Assembly (NCBI GenBank): GCA_002429115.1
Contig: DIYS01000057.1
Coordinates: forward strand, 1 to 17,782
Source of the DNA: Saccharicrinis sp. UBA6048
GTDB taxonomy: Bacteria; Bacteroidota; Bacteroidia; Bacteroidales; Marinilabiliaceae
Direction: 5' to 3'
Length of the DNA: 17,782 bases
Program-made: the position numbers and the translations under genes
Shown: one piece after another, positions 1 to 8,337 of the stretch
Layout: the number at the start of each line of letters is the position of its first letter
Numbering within the stretch: position 1 is the first letter of the stretch
Notes under the pieces: model-generated
Seen by the model: the letters and a program-made list of their open reading frames with translations, nothing else
What the model was told of the DNA's origin: nothing
The model's database searches: none

Positions 1-549
1 AGTACGAATACTGATGCGACTTCTGTTGAGTTTTATATTCAGCTGGCCGCAAGCCGCAAGCCATTAACAGACACTGAGCTAAAGCAACTGACAAATCAGC
101 AGGAATCAGTAAGAAGTATTACGGAGGACAGTTGGCACAAATACCAATTGCCTGTGGGTGCTGATTATCTAAAAGCTCGCGAAGCTATTAACTCCTACCC
201 GAATAAAAATACATTCCTGGTTGCCTACAAAGGCATTGAAAAACTTAGCCTCTGGGAGACAGTTAAACACATTGAGTTACAAAAGCCCAAAGAGCCTGAG
301 TTGCTTTTTGTGATCCAACTGGCAGCCAGCAGAGAACCATTATCTATAGAAGAAAAAGAAAAACTTAATTCCGGTTCTGACCACATACGAGTAATAGAAG
401 AAGAAGGCTGGTTTAAATACCAAGTGGTTGTCGGCCCATCTTACACTCTGGCAATTGAAAAGTGGAAATTGATCGGAACTACACGCTCTTTCCCGGTTGC
501 CTACCTGGATGGAAGCAAAATAGATATGGCTGAAGCAATTAAAAAATAA
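1..549 (+). CDS. Tandem SPOR-like repeat protein, 3' part only
   Basis: The reading frame is open from the first base, so the gene starts outside the window and 182 residues are visible. They hold two copies of one ~82-residue module 92 residues apart. Copy 1 begins near residue 11 (FYIQLAASRKPL) and copy 2 near residue 103 (FVIQLAASREPL). Both continue with a W-x-KYQ-x-x-VG segment and end in a VAY strand followed by a helix. The strand pattern (IQLAAS ... KYQ-VG ... A ... VAY) resembles SPOR domains, which bind denuded peptidoglycan glycan strands, but it is divergent and the identification is an inference. The stop lies 16 bases before the export lipoprotein gene, so co-transcription is likely and a role at the envelope in polysaccharide export is plausible. 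A TTG at 148 that could be read as a start is internal to repeat 1 and is not the real start. Confidence 0.75.
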   Translation, partial: STNTDATSVEFYIQLAASRKPLTDTELKQLTNQQESVRSITEDSWHKYQLPVGADYLKAREAINSYPNKNTFLVAYKGIEKLSLWETVKHIELQKPKEPELLFVIQLAASREPLSIEEKEKLNSGSDHIRVIEEEGWFKYQVVVGPSYTLAIEKWKLIGTTRSFPVAYLDGSKIDMAEAIKK

Positions 550-565
550 GATAAACCTGAATATC

Positions 566-1342
566 ATGAAAAGTAATCAACTATCACGTAAGATAGCAAC
601 CTTTATTGTTGTCTGTCTTGCTCTTATATCAAGCTCCTGCATAAGCCTTAAAAAGTCTGAGCTTATTCAACCACTGAGCATTCCGGATTATAATCAGGAA
701 TTTGTGAATACACAAAGAGATGCTTACAAAATTAACTACGGCGACAACCTTTATCTAAAAGTGTATAGTGCCGATGTTAAAACCTCAAAGTATTTCCGTT
801 CCGATTTTCCGGAGATAATGAATGACTCATACATCTACCTGAACTCTTATAAAGTAGATGAAGAAGGCTTTGTGCAATATTCATTTGTCGATAAAGTAAT
901 GGTTAAAGGATTGACCATTGAGGAAGCACAAGATGCCATACAGGAAGCAGTTGAGGAATATTTTGATGATGTAACCGTTCAGATTAAACTGGTGAACTTC
1001 CGTATTTCAATTATTGGCGAGGTTAACAGCCCGGGAAGTTTTACCATCGACCGAGAACAAATTACCATTCTGCAAGCAATCAGTATGGCAGGCGGTTTAA
1101 AGGAGTTTGCTGAAGCTGATGCCGTTACTCTGGTGCGTAAAAGTCCTAATGGAAGCATTGTTAAAACGCTTGATCTGACAGATAGTAAAATCTTAGAATC
1201 GGAGTATCTGTTTCTTTTACCAGATGATGTGGTGTACATTAAGCCCAGACCATCTAAATCGTATGCATTTGAGAAATTCCCGTATGGTTTATTAGCAGGT
1301 ATCGTTTCAATTGCCATTTCAATTGTGGCTATAACACAATAA
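566..1342 (+). CDS. Polysaccharide export outer-membrane protein (Wza-like, SLBB domain)
   Basis: The 258-residue protein fits short Bacteroidota members of the Wza/BexD/GumB export family, which form the outer-membrane channel for capsule or exopolysaccharide. It starts with a basic, hydrophobic signal ending LISSSC, so Cys25 is the likely lipidated residue, although the lipobox lacks the usual Leu at -3. The poly-export domain begins near residue 54 (YKINYGDNLYLKVYS). An SLBB-type segment follows at about 148-192, with the family pattern IIGEV-x-x-PGSFTI followed by TILQAISMAGGL. The C-terminal ~20 residues are hydrophobic (LLAGIVSIAISIVAI) and match the membrane-spanning end of the family. 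Only one base separates its stop from the next gene, the Wzc-like kinase, and this pairing is the classic export module. No glycosyltransferases or polymerase genes are visible here, so the polymer is unknown. Confidence 0.9.
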   Translation: MKSNQLSRKIATFIVVCLALISSSCISLKKSELIQPLSIPDYNQEFVNTQRDAYKINYGDNLYLKVYSADVKTSKYFRSDFPEIMNDSYIYLNSYKVDEEGFVQYSFVDKVMVKGLTIEEAQDAIQEAVEEYFDDVTVQIKLVNFRISIIGEVNSPGSFTIDREQITILQAISMAGGLKEFAEADAVTLVRKSPNGSIVKTLDLTDSKILESEYLFLLPDDVVYIKPRPSKSYAFEKFPYGLLAGIVSIAISIVAITQ

Positions 1343-1343
1343 G

Positions 1344-3713
1344 ATGGAGCAGCCCCAAGTTACTCAGCATAATTTTGATCATTATATAAAAATGATAATA
1401 AGAGGCTTAAAATACTGGCCTCTTATTGTTGTTTCTCTGACAGTTGCATTTTTAGTAGCCTTTTACATTAATGCCACAACTTTACCTGAGTATCTTGTAT
1501 CGACAAAAGTTTTAATTCTTGATGATGAAAGTGCTGACCCAAACAGCATTTTGGGTCTGACAGAATTCAATCAATCTCAAAAACAAATTGCTAATCAAAA
1601 AGGCATCCTCAAATCGTATGATTTTGTAAAACACACAATCAATAACCTGGGATTTGAAGTACAATACTTTCATGAGGATGTTTATGGCAAAAAGATCATA
1701 AACTACCCATCTTCCTGTTTCAACGTTGAATACATCCATCACCATCCGCAGCCATTAAACACCACCTTTGCACTAAAACTTATCAATGATAGTTCAGTTC
1801 ATATTAGTGCAAATAACGAGCAAGCTGCGCTATACAATTATTCCGGAGAACAGCTATACAAAAATCGAGCTCACATCGAAATTGATACCATCATTCCAGT
1901 GGACAAATATTTCATAAGCGATTATTGTGCCTTTTCTGTAGAGCCACTTGTTAAATTCTCTGACGCTGAAACCACAATCAATTTTGAATTTAAATCAAAA
2001 CACGAATGTGTTCAGAAGTTTCAAGGCTTTTCAATTGAAGAAATTCCTAACTCTTCGATTCTTGACATCTCATTCTTAACCAATAACATTAGTTTAGGCA
2101 CAACGTTTCTAAATCAATTGACATCTGTTTTCCTCAATAAAGAGGTTGAAAACAAAAACAAAGCGAAAGAACTAACCATTGACTTTATTAATAACCAACT
2201 TGCACAGGTTCATGATTCCTTAAGTTTCACCGAATCATCCATCCAAAATGTTATACAGGATAATGGTGGCATTGAGTTGGATATTCAAAAAACTTCGATC
2301 TACAATCAATTAAATAACTACCAGACTCAACTGGGGGAACTACATCTTCAACTCAAATATTACGACTACCTGGAAGAGTATCTTCATGAGAATTCTTCGG
2401 TGCGCGATATGCTACCACCTACGTCAATGAAAATTGACAACCCTCAGCTGACTTCTCTGATAAACAAGTTGTTTTCTTCCTACCTGGAAATTGAAGATAT
2501 TGAGAGCCGAACCAAGAAAGACATCCCTCAACTGACGCACAATAAATTTGAGATTAAAAACCTTAAAAAAGCAGTCACCGAAGTGATTTCAAGCTCAAAA
2601 TCAACGATTGAGAATGAGATTAAAGATATAGAATACAGGATCCAAAAAAGTCAGGAAAGCCTTGGCAAACTACCACTTCATGAACAAAAAATTATCTCAA
2701 TACAGAGGCAGCATACGATCAACGAAGCGCTTTACACCTTATTATTAACAAAGCGCTCGGAGATGCAGATTGCGAAAGCTTCAACAATGCCATCTCATGA
2801 AATCTTGGATTCGGCCCGAAAAGATCTTGCGGTATTGGTGAGCACACCACCATCAAAAGTTTATATCAAATCGCTCCTTATTGGCTTGTTGATAGCTACC
2901 GGATTAATTTGGCTACTACTATTATTCAACGATAAGATCCATGACAACGAAGATGTTAAAGACGCGACGAATAGCTCAATCGTTGGCCACATCATCAACA
3001 ATAAACGACAAGATCCATTTATTGTACAATCACAACCCAACTCATTAGTTGCCGAATCCTTCCGGTCATTACGCACGAATATCAACCACCTGATCGGCAA
3101 TAAAAAAGATAAGCAGGTATTCTTAATCACCTCGGGAAATATGGGTGAAGGCAAAACATTTACATCGATTAACCTGGCTGCTTCGTTTGCCCAAATAGAT
3201 AAAAAAGTGGTTCTGCTCAATTTCGACCTGCGCCAACCCAAACTTGAACAATACCTGAAAAACCAAGGTTCAAGATCTGGGTTAACCGAATATTTAGCCG
3301 GACTTACCGACGATATTTTTGATTTAACGATTAAAAGCGAACAGAGCAATCTTCATTACATCAGTTCCGGGGCTAAGCCATTAAATGCCTCTGAGTTACT
3401 ATCCAAAAGCGACAAAATAAAACACCTTATTGATCAACTCCTTACAAGGTATGATTATGTGATAATTGACACGCCTCCTATCGGTCGTGTTGCAGATGCC
3501 ATTTTGTTGTTGCCATTTGCTGATCAGCATCTTTTTGTTGTGCGTCACGATAGTTCAAGAAGGCACCTGACCAAGCAACTTTTTACCGAATTGGATTCAA
3601 AGAACATTCGTTCATTCAAAATCATTGTCAACGATATAAAGGTTAAAAGCAACCGGATTGGCTATGGACAAGGTTACGGCTACGGATATGGGTACGGCTA
3701 TGGATATGGGTAA
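1344..3713 (+). CDS. Wzc-like tyrosine autokinase / polysaccharide co-polymerase
   Basis: This 789-residue protein has the full Wzc-type layout of an inner-membrane chain-length regulator fused to a bacterial tyrosine kinase. TM1 is near residues 24-46 and is followed by a large periplasmic Wzz/GNVR region with helical, coiled-coil-like segments (about 265-480). TM2 is near 506-530. The cytoplasmic kinase has the FRSLRTN motif (about 573-579), Walker A GNMGEGKT (598-605, Lys604), Walker A' LLNFDLRQP (Asp628) and Walker B YVIIDTPP (Asp709). The last 16 residues carry seven tyrosines in a GYGYG pattern, the expected autophosphorylation cluster. By analogy with Wzc, cycles of tail phosphorylation should control oligomerisation and polymer length. 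It follows the export lipoprotein by one base. The Walker A' motif has Asn-Phe before the Asp where Ile-Asp is more usual, a mild deviation. Confidence 0.92.
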   Translation: MEQPQVTQHNFDHYIKMIIRGLKYWPLIVVSLTVAFLVAFYINATTLPEYLVSTKVLILDDESADPNSILGLTEFNQSQKQIANQKGILKSYDFVKHTINNLGFEVQYFHEDVYGKKIINYPSSCFNVEYIHHHPQPLNTTFALKLINDSSVHISANNEQAALYNYSGEQLYKNRAHIEIDTIIPVDKYFISDYCAFSVEPLVKFSDAETTINFEFKSKHECVQKFQGFSIEEIPNSSILDISFLTNNISLGTTFLNQLTSVFLNKEVENKNKAKELTIDFINNQLAQVHDSLSFTESSIQNVIQDNGGIELDIQKTSIYNQLNNYQTQLGELHLQLKYYDYLEEYLHENSSVRDMLPPTSMKIDNPQLTSLINKLFSSYLEIEDIESRTKKDIPQLTHNKFEIKNLKKAVTEVISSSKSTIENEIKDIEYRIQKSQESLGKLPLHEQKIISIQRQHTINEALYTLLLTKRSEMQIAKASTMPSHEILDSARKDLAVLVSTPPSKVYIKSLLIGLLIATGLIWLLLLFNDKIHDNEDVKDATNSSIVGHIINNKRQDPFIVQSQPNSLVAESFRSLRTNINHLIGNKKDKQVFLITSGNMGEGKTFTSINLAASFAQIDKKVVLLNFDLRQPKLEQYLKNQGSRSGLTEYLAGLTDDIFDLTIKSEQSNLHYISSGAKPLNASELLSKSDKIKHLIDQLLTRYDYVIIDTPPIGRVADAILLLPFADQHLFVVRHDSSRRHLTKQLFTELDSKNIRSFKIIVNDIKVKSNRIGYGQGYGYGYGYGYGYG
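3675..3710 (+). repeat. 18-bp tandem duplication encoding the tyrosine tail
   Basis: Two 18-base units (3675-3692 and 3693-3710) differ at one position, a synonymous C/T in a Tyr codon. Each encodes YGYGYG. They sit directly before the stop codon of the tyrosine kinase, so gain or loss of a unit would change the number of phosphorylatable tyrosines by three without a frameshift. Confidence 0.85.
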
Positions 3714-3838
3714 TTATACACTCGGTACTTTTCTCTTTACAAAGCATTAATTCTTTACGAAAAACAATGGCACAGAAAACATTAATATGCTATCTTCGAT
3801 TTTTTAGCATCTGAGTTTTCAACCCAAATCGTAAAGAA

Positions 3839-6800
3839 ATGATAAGTAAACCTTTAGAAAAACTTACCACCTTATTGTTGGTAAGTGCATTATTAATAAG
3901 TAATGCTACTTTAGCTCAAAAAGACAAAGACACCAAAGAAGACAAATCTGTAATCAACAGTGAATTGGTTTCAGGATTAAAGTTGCGAGGCATCGGGCCT
4001 GCCTTTACATCTGGTAGAATTTCTGACTTTGCTGTAAATCCTGACAACCACTCAGAATTTTATGTGGCCATATCCAGTGGTAACATCTGGAAAACCACCA
4101 ACAAAGGCATCACATTTGAACCTGTGTTTGATAAATATGGAGCCTACTCCATCGGCTGCCTCGCCATGGATCCCAATAATAGCAATGTAGTTTGGGCAGG
4201 TACCGGTGAAAATAATCACCAGCGTGCATTAGGCTATGGAGATGGCATTTACAAAACCGTTGATGGTGGTAAATCGTGGAAAAATATGGGCTTAAAAGAG
4301 TCACGCCAGATTGGTATGATTATGGTCGATCCTCGCAACTCTGATATAGTATATGCTGCTGCTGAAGGTTCCGTATGGGGCCCAGGAGGCGAACGAGGCT
4401 TATACAAAACAACTGATGGTGGTGATAATTGGACAAAAGTCCTCGATATAAGTGAAAATACAGGTGTTAATAACATCATCTTCGATCCTCGAAACCCAGA
4501 TGTACTATATGCCACCTCAGAACAAAGAAGAAGGCATGTTCATACAAAAATTGGAGGTGGCCCTGAATCAGCTGTTTATAAATCAACTGATGCAGGTGAA
4601 AACTGGCGAAAAATAATGAATGGTTTGCCATCGGAACACATTGGCGGTATGGGCATTGCCATTTCACCTCAAAATCCGGATGTATTGTATTTAATTGTAG
4701 AGGCTGCAAACAATGCAAGTGGGTTCTTCCGCACTACCGATCGTGGTGAGTCATGGAATAAGATGAGCGATCATCATTCGAGCGGACAATATTATAACGA
4801 GATTTTTTGCGACCCTGTTGAGTTTGACAAAGTTTATTCTGTGGAAACATTCTCGCATTTAACAAATGATGGTGGCAAAACCTGGAAAAAGTTAAGCACC
4901 AAGGATCGCCACGTGGATGATCATGCCCTATGGATAGATCCAACGGATAACAAGCACTACATGATCGGTGGCGATGGCGGTGTTTATATCACATATGACG
5001 ACGGTAAAGCCTGGCGACAAATCAGTAATTTACCGGTGACACAATACTACCGTGTAACTGTTGATAATGAAGCGCCATTCTATAATGTCTATGGTGGAAC
5101 TCAGGACAATGCTACACAAGGCGGTCCGGTCAGAAACACTTCTGAATTTGGAGTTACTTCCGGCGAGTGGTACGTCACCGTATTTGGTGATGGATTCTGG
5201 TCACGCGTTGAACCTACCGATCCAAACATTGTTTACAGCGAATGGCAATACGGAAATGTAGTTCGATACGACAAAAAAAGTGGCGAAAAAATAATGGTTA
5301 AGCCTCAGCCACGAAGAGACGAATTAACTTATCGCTGGAACTGGAATGCGCCGTTGATTTTAAGCAAACACAATCCTACAACTATATATATGGCCGCCAA
5401 TAAAGTATTCAAAAGTACTGATCGCGGAAATACCTGGGAAGTAATATCTGATGACCTGACCGCCCAAATAGATCGCAACACATGGCCGGTTATGGGTAAA
5501 TACTGGAGTGCCGATGCAGTTGCTAAAGATGTTTCTACATCGCAATACAACACTATCGTTTCTCTGGATGAGTCACCTGTTAAAGCTGGCTTATTGTATG
5601 CCGGTAGCGACGATGGAGTGATTCAGGTAACAGAGGATGACGGGCAAACATGGCGCAAAGCGGGTGCATTTCCGGGAGTACCGGAGTACACCTATGTGAG
5701 CGACATCTATGCATCACGCTTCGATGAAAATGTGGTTTATGCCACTTTTGACGGCATGAAAAGTGACGATTTTAAACCATACATTCTAAAAAGCTCTGAC
5801 AAAGGACAAAGCTGGACTCCAATAACAAACGGACTTCCTGAAAATGGTACTGTACACACTTTAGAGCAAGATACCGAGCGCCCTGAACTCTTATTTGCAG
5901 GAACTGAATTTGGCGTTTTCTTTAGTATTGATGAAGGCAGCAATTGGGTGCAGCTAAAATCAGGCATTCCAACTATTGCGGTTCGCGATCTGGCCATTCA
6001 GGAACGTGAAAATGATTTGGTGATGGCGACTTTCGGTCGAGGGTTTTATGTTTTTGATGATTATACGCCACTACGCGAATTATCGGAAGAACTAACACGA
6101 AAAGATGCTCACCTGTTTGAAGTTAAAGATGCGCTTCTATTTATGCAGGTTGATAAAATTTACGGACAAGGAGCCACTTACTATGGAGCGCCAAATCCGG
6201 AATATGGTGCTACGTTTACATTCTACCAAAATGAAACGCCTAAAACTCAAAAACAAATCCGTCAGGAAAAAGAAAAGGAATTGTTTAAAAACGGCGAACG
6301 TATCCCTCAACCAACCTGGGCTGAACTTGAAGCTGAGAAAAAAGAAATCCCTGCCTATTTGTTAGTTACCATCAAAGATGAGGCTGGCAGCGTAATACGA
6401 ACCTTTACTAAAAAACCAGCTAAAGGCATTAACCGCTTCAATTGGGATTTACAATACAATAGTGCTGAAGTGGTCAAATCAAAGAAATTTGATCCATTGA
6501 AAAAATCTAAAGGGGGTATCTACGTTCTTCCGGGTAACTACACTGTTGAAATTGCCCAGGTGAAAGATGGAGAAGCTAAACAGCTGGTTGAACCTAAGTC
6601 TTTTGAAGTGGTCGCACTTAACAACACCACTCTGCCAGCCAAAGATCGTCCGGCAATGGTAGCTTTCCAAAAAGAAGTAAGTGAGTTGTCAAAAGCTATG
6701 AATGGCACCTTGACATTAGTCAACGAAATGAAAGAGGAAGTTGCGACCATGAAGCAAACTGCCTTGGTGTTAACAAATGCTCATTCGGAGGTTCTACCAT

Positions 6801-7120
6801 ATCTTGATGAAATGGAGAAAGAGCTAAATGATGTTTATTTTGCGTTTAAAGGTCTGAAAGCGAAAGCCAGTTGGGAAGAAATTCCACCGGCAGAAATGCC
6901 CCTAATGAACCGCTTAAACAGCATCATATGGGCACAAATAAACAGTACATCTGACATCACAACAACTTCTAAAACAAGTTATGAGATATTAAAAGACAAA
7001 TTTCCACCTGTTCTTGAGAAGGTAAGAGTACTGGCAGAAACGATGCTTCCTGAAGCAAGAAAAAAGCTGGATGCACTTAACGCACCTTATACAAAAGGTC
7101 GTCTTCCGCAGTGGAAGTAA
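3839..7120 (+). CDS. Secreted BNR/VPS10-type beta-propeller protein
   Basis: The protein has 1093 residues. An N-terminal signal peptide ends near residue 26 (SALLISNATLAQ), so export is expected. At least eleven Asp-box/BNR motifs of the form [ST]-x-D-x-G-x-x-W recur near residues 87, 142, 193, 251, 301, 344, 387, 528, 600, 654 and 698. This is typical of the sortilin/VPS10 or WD40/YVTN/BNR-like propeller proteins that are common and multi-copy in Bacteroidota. About residues 838-872 form an FlgD/Ig-like segment (KGINRFNWDL). The C-terminal ~150 residues look helical. Such proteins are often labelled glycosyl hydrolase, but no catalytic residues can be assigned, so a binding or scaffold role is as likely. 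No type IX sorting domain is visible at the C-terminus. The gene stands alone, 125 bases after the kinase, and is followed by a long hairpin. Confidence 0.88.
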   Translation: MISKPLEKLTTLLLVSALLISNATLAQKDKDTKEDKSVINSELVSGLKLRGIGPAFTSGRISDFAVNPDNHSEFYVAISSGNIWKTTNKGITFEPVFDKYGAYSIGCLAMDPNNSNVVWAGTGENNHQRALGYGDGIYKTVDGGKSWKNMGLKESRQIGMIMVDPRNSDIVYAAAEGSVWGPGGERGLYKTTDGGDNWTKVLDISENTGVNNIIFDPRNPDVLYATSEQRRRHVHTKIGGGPESAVYKSTDAGENWRKIMNGLPSEHIGGMGIAISPQNPDVLYLIVEAANNASGFFRTTDRGESWNKMSDHHSSGQYYNEIFCDPVEFDKVYSVETFSHLTNDGGKTWKKLSTKDRHVDDHALWIDPTDNKHYMIGGDGGVYITYDDGKAWRQISNLPVTQYYRVTVDNEAPFYNVYGGTQDNATQGGPVRNTSEFGVTSGEWYVTVFGDGFWSRVEPTDPNIVYSEWQYGNVVRYDKKSGEKIMVKPQPRRDELTYRWNWNAPLILSKHNPTTIYMAANKVFKSTDRGNTWEVISDDLTAQIDRNTWPVMGKYWSADAVAKDVSTSQYNTIVSLDESPVKAGLLYAGSDDGVIQVTEDDGQTWRKAGAFPGVPEYTYVSDIYASRFDENVVYATFDGMKSDDFKPYILKSSDKGQSWTPITNGLPENGTVHTLEQDTERPELLFAGTEFGVFFSIDEGSNWVQLKSGIPTIAVRDLAIQERENDLVMATFGRGFYVFDDYTPLRELSEELTRKDAHLFEVKDALLFMQVDKIYGQGATYYGAPNPEYGATFTFYQNETPKTQKQIRQEKEKELFKNGERIPQPTWAELEAEKKEIPAYLLVTIKDEAGSVIRTFTKKPAKGINRFNWDLQYNSAEVVKSKKFDPLKKSKGGIYVLPGNYTVEIAQVKDGEAKQLVEPKSFEVVALNNTTLPAKDRPAMVAFQKEVSELSKAMNGTLTLVNEMKEEVATMKQTALVLTNAHSEVLPYLDEMEKELNDVYFAFKGLKAKASWEEIPPAEMPLMNRLNSIIWAQINSTSDITTTSKTSYEILKDKFPPVLEKVRVLAETMLPEARKKLDALNAPYTKGRLPQWK

Positions 7121-7126
7121 ACCTGC

Positions 7127-7181
7127 CAGAAGACCTGGGACGGATGACTGAGGTTCATTCACTTCCGTCCCTGGTCTTCTG
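7127..7181. repeat. Long hairpin after the BNR gene
   Basis: The arms 7127-7144 and 7164-7181 are 18 bases each with a single mismatch and a 19-base loop. It begins six bases after the stop codon. No uridine run follows directly, so it is not a classic intrinsic terminator. It may protect the 3' end of the mRNA or act as a weak terminator. Confidence 0.7.
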
Positions 7182-7229
7182 TCTTCAAACATCTTTAAAA
7201 AAACAGTAGAATTTCTCAAAGGTGTTTTC

Positions 7230-7237
7230 TATATTTA
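7230..7237 (+). promoter_or_regulatory. Possible -7 element before the acidic hypothetical gene
   Basis: TATATTTA lies 31 bases before the ATG at 7269 and matches seven of eight positions of the Bacteroidota -7 consensus TAnnTTTG. I see no good -33 TTG at the expected distance, so this is a weak call. Confidence 0.3.
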
Positions 7238-7268
7238 CCGCATTAACTTTAAATATTTATAAAATAAA

Positions 7269-7736
7269 ATGACACCAAAAGCCATTTTGCCGCACATTGG
7301 ATTCGGCAGCATCAAATTCGGAATGGAGGAACATCAAGTTTCCAGCTTCCTGGGCGATCCTGATGAAACAGAAATTCAAGATTATGGAGAAGGAGCCGAA
7401 GCAAATGTACTTTATTACGATGAACTTGGTATTTCCATGTCGTTCGACAAGGAAGAAGATTACAAGCTGGTAGAAGTTTCGTTCGAAACAGAAAACTTCT
7501 TACTTCACGACGCCATTAAGGTGGGTATGACCAAAGACAGTTTCTTATCTGAAGTGGAGAAGCTAAACATGGGCGAATATGAGTATGAAGACATGAGTGA
7601 TGATGGTTTTGATGACAAAGAACTATATGTTTTTGAAAAAGAAAACATTAATATATGGTTGGATGAAGATGCTATTACATCCATTCAGATAGGTCCTGAA
7701 TGGGTAGATGATGAAACCATCCGCTGGCCAGAATAA
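7269..7736 (+). CDS. Acidic hypothetical protein with two internal repeats
   Basis: I do not recognise a named family for this 155-residue protein. It is very acidic (many Asp and Glu, for example YEYEDMSDDGFDDKELY) and has no signal peptide, so it is probably cytosolic. Two related halves are visible: GSIKFGMEEHQVSSFLGDP near residue 13 and DAIKVGMTKDSFLSEVEKL near residue 80. The pattern I-x-x-GM-[ET]-x-x-x-[VF] followed by a short helix and LG-x-P recalls the helix-strand start of BamE/SmpA-like folds, but that is only a resemblance. The start is supported by the ATG following an AT-rich leader and by the strong intrinsic terminator after the stop, which make it a monocistronic unit. Confidence 0.75.
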   Translation: MTPKAILPHIGFGSIKFGMEEHQVSSFLGDPDETEIQDYGEGAEANVLYYDELGISMSFDKEEDYKLVEVSFETENFLLHDAIKVGMTKDSFLSEVEKLNMGEYEYEDMSDDGFDDKELYVFEKENINIWLDEDAITSIQIGPEWVDDETIRWPE

Positions 7737-7755
7737 AAGACTTTCAACTCCTTTT

Positions 7756-7782
7756 AAAGTCCTGCATTGCAGGACTTTTCTA
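7756..7782 (+). terminator. Intrinsic terminator
   Basis: A perfect 10-bp stem AAAGTCCTGC / GCAGGACTTT with loop ATT is followed by TTCTATTT. It lies 20 bases after the stop of the acidic hypothetical gene. Confidence 0.85.
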
Positions 7783-7890
7783 TTTGTTTCCATTCGTGTA
7801 ACAAAATCAGATATTCATAAAGCAAATTAATACATTGCCCAAGTTAAAAGGCGAATTTGTAACCCACATCAATAATTTGCGTTTATAAGC

Positions 7891-7950
7891 ATGGAAACAA
7901 TTATTATTTTGGAGATACTGATTATTCTCCTAATTTTACAGACAAAGTAA
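7891..7950 (+). CDS. Possible 19-residue hydrophobic peptide
   Basis: An ATG at 7891 opens METIIILEILIILLILQTK, stopping at 7950. It is nearly all Ile/Leu and would form one membrane helix. It ends 11 bases before the start of the small lipoprotein gene, so it could be a leader peptide or a small membrane protein. There is no clear ribosome binding site before it, and an AT-rich stretch of this length can encode such a peptide by chance. Low confidence. Confidence 0.25.
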   Translation: METIIILEILIILLILQTK

Positions 7951-7961
7951 AGGATAGAAAA

Positions 7962-8093
7962 ATGAAAAAAATTTCGTTGATTGCCGCTGTTTTATTTTTA
8001 ATGGTGTTAGGAATGAGTTCATGCAAAAGCACAGAAGATTGTCCAGCATACGGTTCTACTGAAGTTATTGAAAATAACGTAGAAAGAGCATAA
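7962..8093 (+). CDS. Small lipoprotein, 43 residues
   Basis: The gene starts at an ATG seven bases after an AAAGGA ribosome binding site (7949-7954). It encodes a basic start (MKK), a hydrophobic core and a lipobox-like MSSC, so Cys21 should be lipidated. The mature peptide is only 23 residues, beginning CKSTEDCPAYG and ending NNVERA. Tiny lipoproteins with a CPAY motif occur in Bacteroidota, but I know of no assigned function. A 12-bp stem terminator follows the stop by 28 bases, which supports a real transcript end. Alternatives are that it is a non-functional remnant or the second gene of a pair with the 19-residue peptide. Confidence 0.7.
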   Translation: MKKISLIAAVLFLMVLGMSSCKSTEDCPAYGSTEVIENNVERA

Positions 8094-8121
8094 TAGAATA
8101 TTACAGTTCAAAAAACATTAC

Positions 8122-8165
8122 AGTAACATGAATCCTAATCTGAGGCATTCATGTTACTTTTCTTT
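8122..8165 (+). terminator. Intrinsic terminator after the small lipoprotein
   Basis: The perfect 12-bp stem AGTAACATGAAT (8122-8133) / ATTCATGTTACT (8147-8158) with a 13-base loop is followed by TTTTCTTT. Confidence 0.8.
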
Positions 8166-8256
8166 ATTGCCCTCCTTACTTATCTTCATAAGCGATATTG
8201 ATCGTCAATTAAGGATTTGATTTTAAACTTTATTAAGAAAATCATTTTCAGTTTTC

Positions 8257-8287
8257 TTGATGATTTGATTATGATTTGCTACTTTTG
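8257..8287 (+). promoter_or_regulatory. Bacteroidota-type promoter of the GAPDH gene
   Basis: TTG at 8257-8259, a 20-base spacer and TACTTTTG at 8280-8287 match the -33 TTG and -7 TAnnTTTG elements read by the Bacteroidota primary sigma factor. The -7 element lies 50 bases before the ATG, leaving a roughly 45-base leader. Confidence 0.6.
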
Positions 8288-8337
8288 TGTCGCATTTTTG
8301 AAGACCTTATTAAAACAATTCTTAAAAAAGCAATAAA

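Noticed and set aside
148..549. A separate 133-residue gene beginning at TTG 148
   Set aside because: The same frame is open to the left edge and the upstream part encodes the first half of SPOR-like repeat 1, so this is an internal position of a longer gene.
2861..3349. A 162-codon minus-strand frame
   Set aside because: It lies opposite the kinase domain of the tyrosine autokinase, whose Walker motifs are intact, so it is a shadow frame.
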